DNA of 64,000 nucleotides from NCBI GenBank assembly GCA_008360955.1, contig LUCM01003323.1, positions 276,588-340,587 on the forward strand, in the 5' to 3' direction. Every line of letters starts with the position of its first letter. Position 1 is the first letter of the stretch. This document shows, piece after piece, positions 62,245-64,000 of this stretch. The notes below the pieces were generated by a model, which worked only from the letters and a program-made list of their open reading frames with translations, did not search any database and was not told where the DNA came from. Source of the DNA: Fasciolopsis buskii (Eukaryota > Platyhelminthes > Trematoda > Plagiorchiida > Fasciolidae). The translations under genes were made by a program, and so were the position numbers.

Positions 62245-64000
62245 GATGGTGGTGATAGTGGTAGCAGCAGAAGTAGTTATATTTGTGGTAGTAGTGGGAT
62301 GTTGAACACATCGGTTGGTATGTATTACTGACTATTTCAAGATGGTTTCAAATGTTGTGCAAGTTTCATCAAGCCATTTCTGCTGACAGTAACAAACGTC
62401 TAAGTTTGCTATTGATGTTATTATTCTTTAACTGGTACTGTTTACAGTGGTATTGCGACGCCAGGCATAATGATTTATTACGGTTAATAACAGAAAATTA
62501 TGTGGAAATTGTGGTGTCAGCTGTCGGTTACTACAAAACAAGGCCATTGTCAATTGATATTGATGAAACAAACTTGCTTTCCCTTTGAATACGCCATAAA
62601 CCAGACACAAATACAATAAGAACAAAGTGATCACTACAGTTGTAATTGCATGACCTTCTCTATCCGGTAAACAACCACTTGAGGGGTAGAGTCACTTTTC
62701 TGATCACTTCTATGCTGCTCTGTTGCATCGGGTTATCCAGGGTGAGAATGTGCACCTACAAAAGGTACACAAATGCTGGTAAAAACAAACTAGAACTTGG
62801 ATCAGATTGACCAAACAGAAGAATGTGCCTTCGAGAAGATTGTTGTTTCAGTTACTGGTTGAGGACGGAAATTTCTTGCTCACATCAACTTCATACAGCT
62901 CATGCTGTCCACTGATTAAGCAACGCTGGACCAATACGAAATCCATTTCGTTCATTATGTTCGTGGTGTCCTTGAAACTTTGAAATTAACCTACCTTTCA
63001 CTGAAAGCCCAACAGTCAGAGAAACAACAAGTTCCTGTTTTAAAGTTTTAATGAACTATAACCAGATCGCTCCCAACAGTTGATTATTCATGGATGTTCC
63101 CAACTCACAAGGCTACACAAAATAATGAAATTTAGAAAGCCTAATTGGAGAGCGTGGAATTTTTTAAAAGCAACAAGTTTAGTCGGTCATTCCTTTGACT
63201 ACCTACTTTGGCGCACCCCGAGTGAACGATTAAATGTTGCCAAGCTGTTTCTCTCAGTCCAACTGTTTATTGGATGTGACGCACAGGTGATCTGCTACAG
63301 TGACAAACCTAATTTTACAACGATTGTAGACGGGATGTCAATGAGGGATGCCGTACAAACTGAGATTAGCTTGTGGCAACAAAGACAGAAAAAAACTCAA
63401 CGTGGAAACTCATGTCCACACTTGAAACTACGACTCAGCTGAGCCTATCGTTGGCCCCCAAGATCCGAATAGATGCAAGGTGGAACAGAAAGGAAGAACG
63501 GCCATTGGTCCCGCAGATGCCTGTCAGTCGCAAAAGTCATGATACAGGGAAGCTTTGGTTGAAATTCCAATAACCAAGTGAGTCTGTTGTCTAAAGTGCA
63601 TATACTTGTTTGAAAATAATCACAACTGTCACAAAATGGCTGCATCTTAACGCGATGTGATGGCTTGCGTGCCTCCATGACCAAACGAAACATGCGGAAT
63701 GGCTTACCTCGAACCGAAGATCCTATCCTGTCTGGAAGGTCAATTGATAGAAGTCTGACAAAATCGTCTCATGGTCTTCTATGTTGGGGTTGATTAGAGC
63801 CGGCAGCTCAATCGGAAAATTGAGTGGAAGGATAATTGACCCAAGCAGATAAGCTGCCACTCAGCTACTCCCTGTTGCAATGCGGACAAGTTCCCATTAA
63901 ACCCAAAGTGTTTGGTCGGGAATCCTAGTTGTTGTCTTGGTTAGTGGCTCGACTCCCTAGCGGTTTCCGCCCAAAAAATCTCAACAAATAACACAAACAG
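61146..64000. other. Right-end stretch, upstream side of the EF-hand gene
   Basis: Expected to contain or lead to the missing 5' exon of the EF-hand gene, which I could not find. CTA microsatellite at 62.2 kb. A 120-codon plus frame at 63080-63442 shows no recognised domain. Confidence 0.5.
62194..62244 (+). repeat. (CTA)n trinucleotide repeat
   Basis: About 17 perfect CTA units, flanked on the left by a short (TAA)n/(TAG)n run from 62168 and on the right by imperfect GGT/AGT triplets to about 62300, so the whole 62150-62300 tract is triplet-rich low-complexity DNA. Confidence 0.95.

Noticed and set aside
63080..63442. 120-codon plus-strand frame, considered as a retroelement fragment
   Set aside because: No protease, RT, RNase H or integrase motif could be pointed to.

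Overview
The window reads as nuclear DNA of a parasitic flatworm, most likely a digenean trematode (fluke). It is AT-rich, introns run from about 50 bp to over 10 kb, CR1-like non-LTR retrotransposon relics and microsatellites are frequent, and one gene resembles the EF-hand tegumental allergen-like proteins known mainly from flukes and tapeworms. The species cannot be fixed from sequence alone.

Two genes can be assembled with confidence. On the + strand, nine exons between 6232 and 37154 encode the C-terminal ~581 residues of delta-1-pyrroline-5-carboxylate synthase (ALDH18A1/P5CS): the end of the glutamate 5-kinase domain, the whole gamma-glutamyl phosphate reductase domain with its catalytic cysteine, and the stop codon. 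Every splice phase agrees and the junctions are GT-AG. The start of the kinase domain was not found and probably lies left of the window. On the - strand, three exons (61145-61078, 53349-53261, 51747-51603) form the middle of a two-EF-hand calcium-binding protein of the tegumental allergen-like type; its first and last exons were not found. Nothing suggests that the two genes work together. P5CS makes P5C from glutamate for proline and ornithine synthesis, while the EF-hand protein is expected in the tegument or cytoskeleton.

Layout: 1-6231 is noncoding with a decayed LINE near 3.1-3.8 kb and one half of a 283-bp near-identical inverted repeat. 6.2-37.2 kb is the P5CS gene; its 10.5-kb fifth intron holds the other half of that repeat (24.02-24.30 kb) and a decayed EN-RT LINE (24.6-26.5 kb). 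37.2-51.6 kb is intergenic or intronic, with opposed LINE fragments (45.3-46.3 kb), a possible small two-exon gene (47.98-48.30 kb) and a fold-back element (48.72-48.92 kb). 51.6-61.1 kb is the EF-hand gene. 61.1-64 kb holds a CTA microsatellite and nothing else that I could identify.

Most of the remaining sequence is intronic or intergenic and carries no recognised gene. No rRNA gene, functional tRNA gene, CRISPR array or bacterial-type feature was seen.
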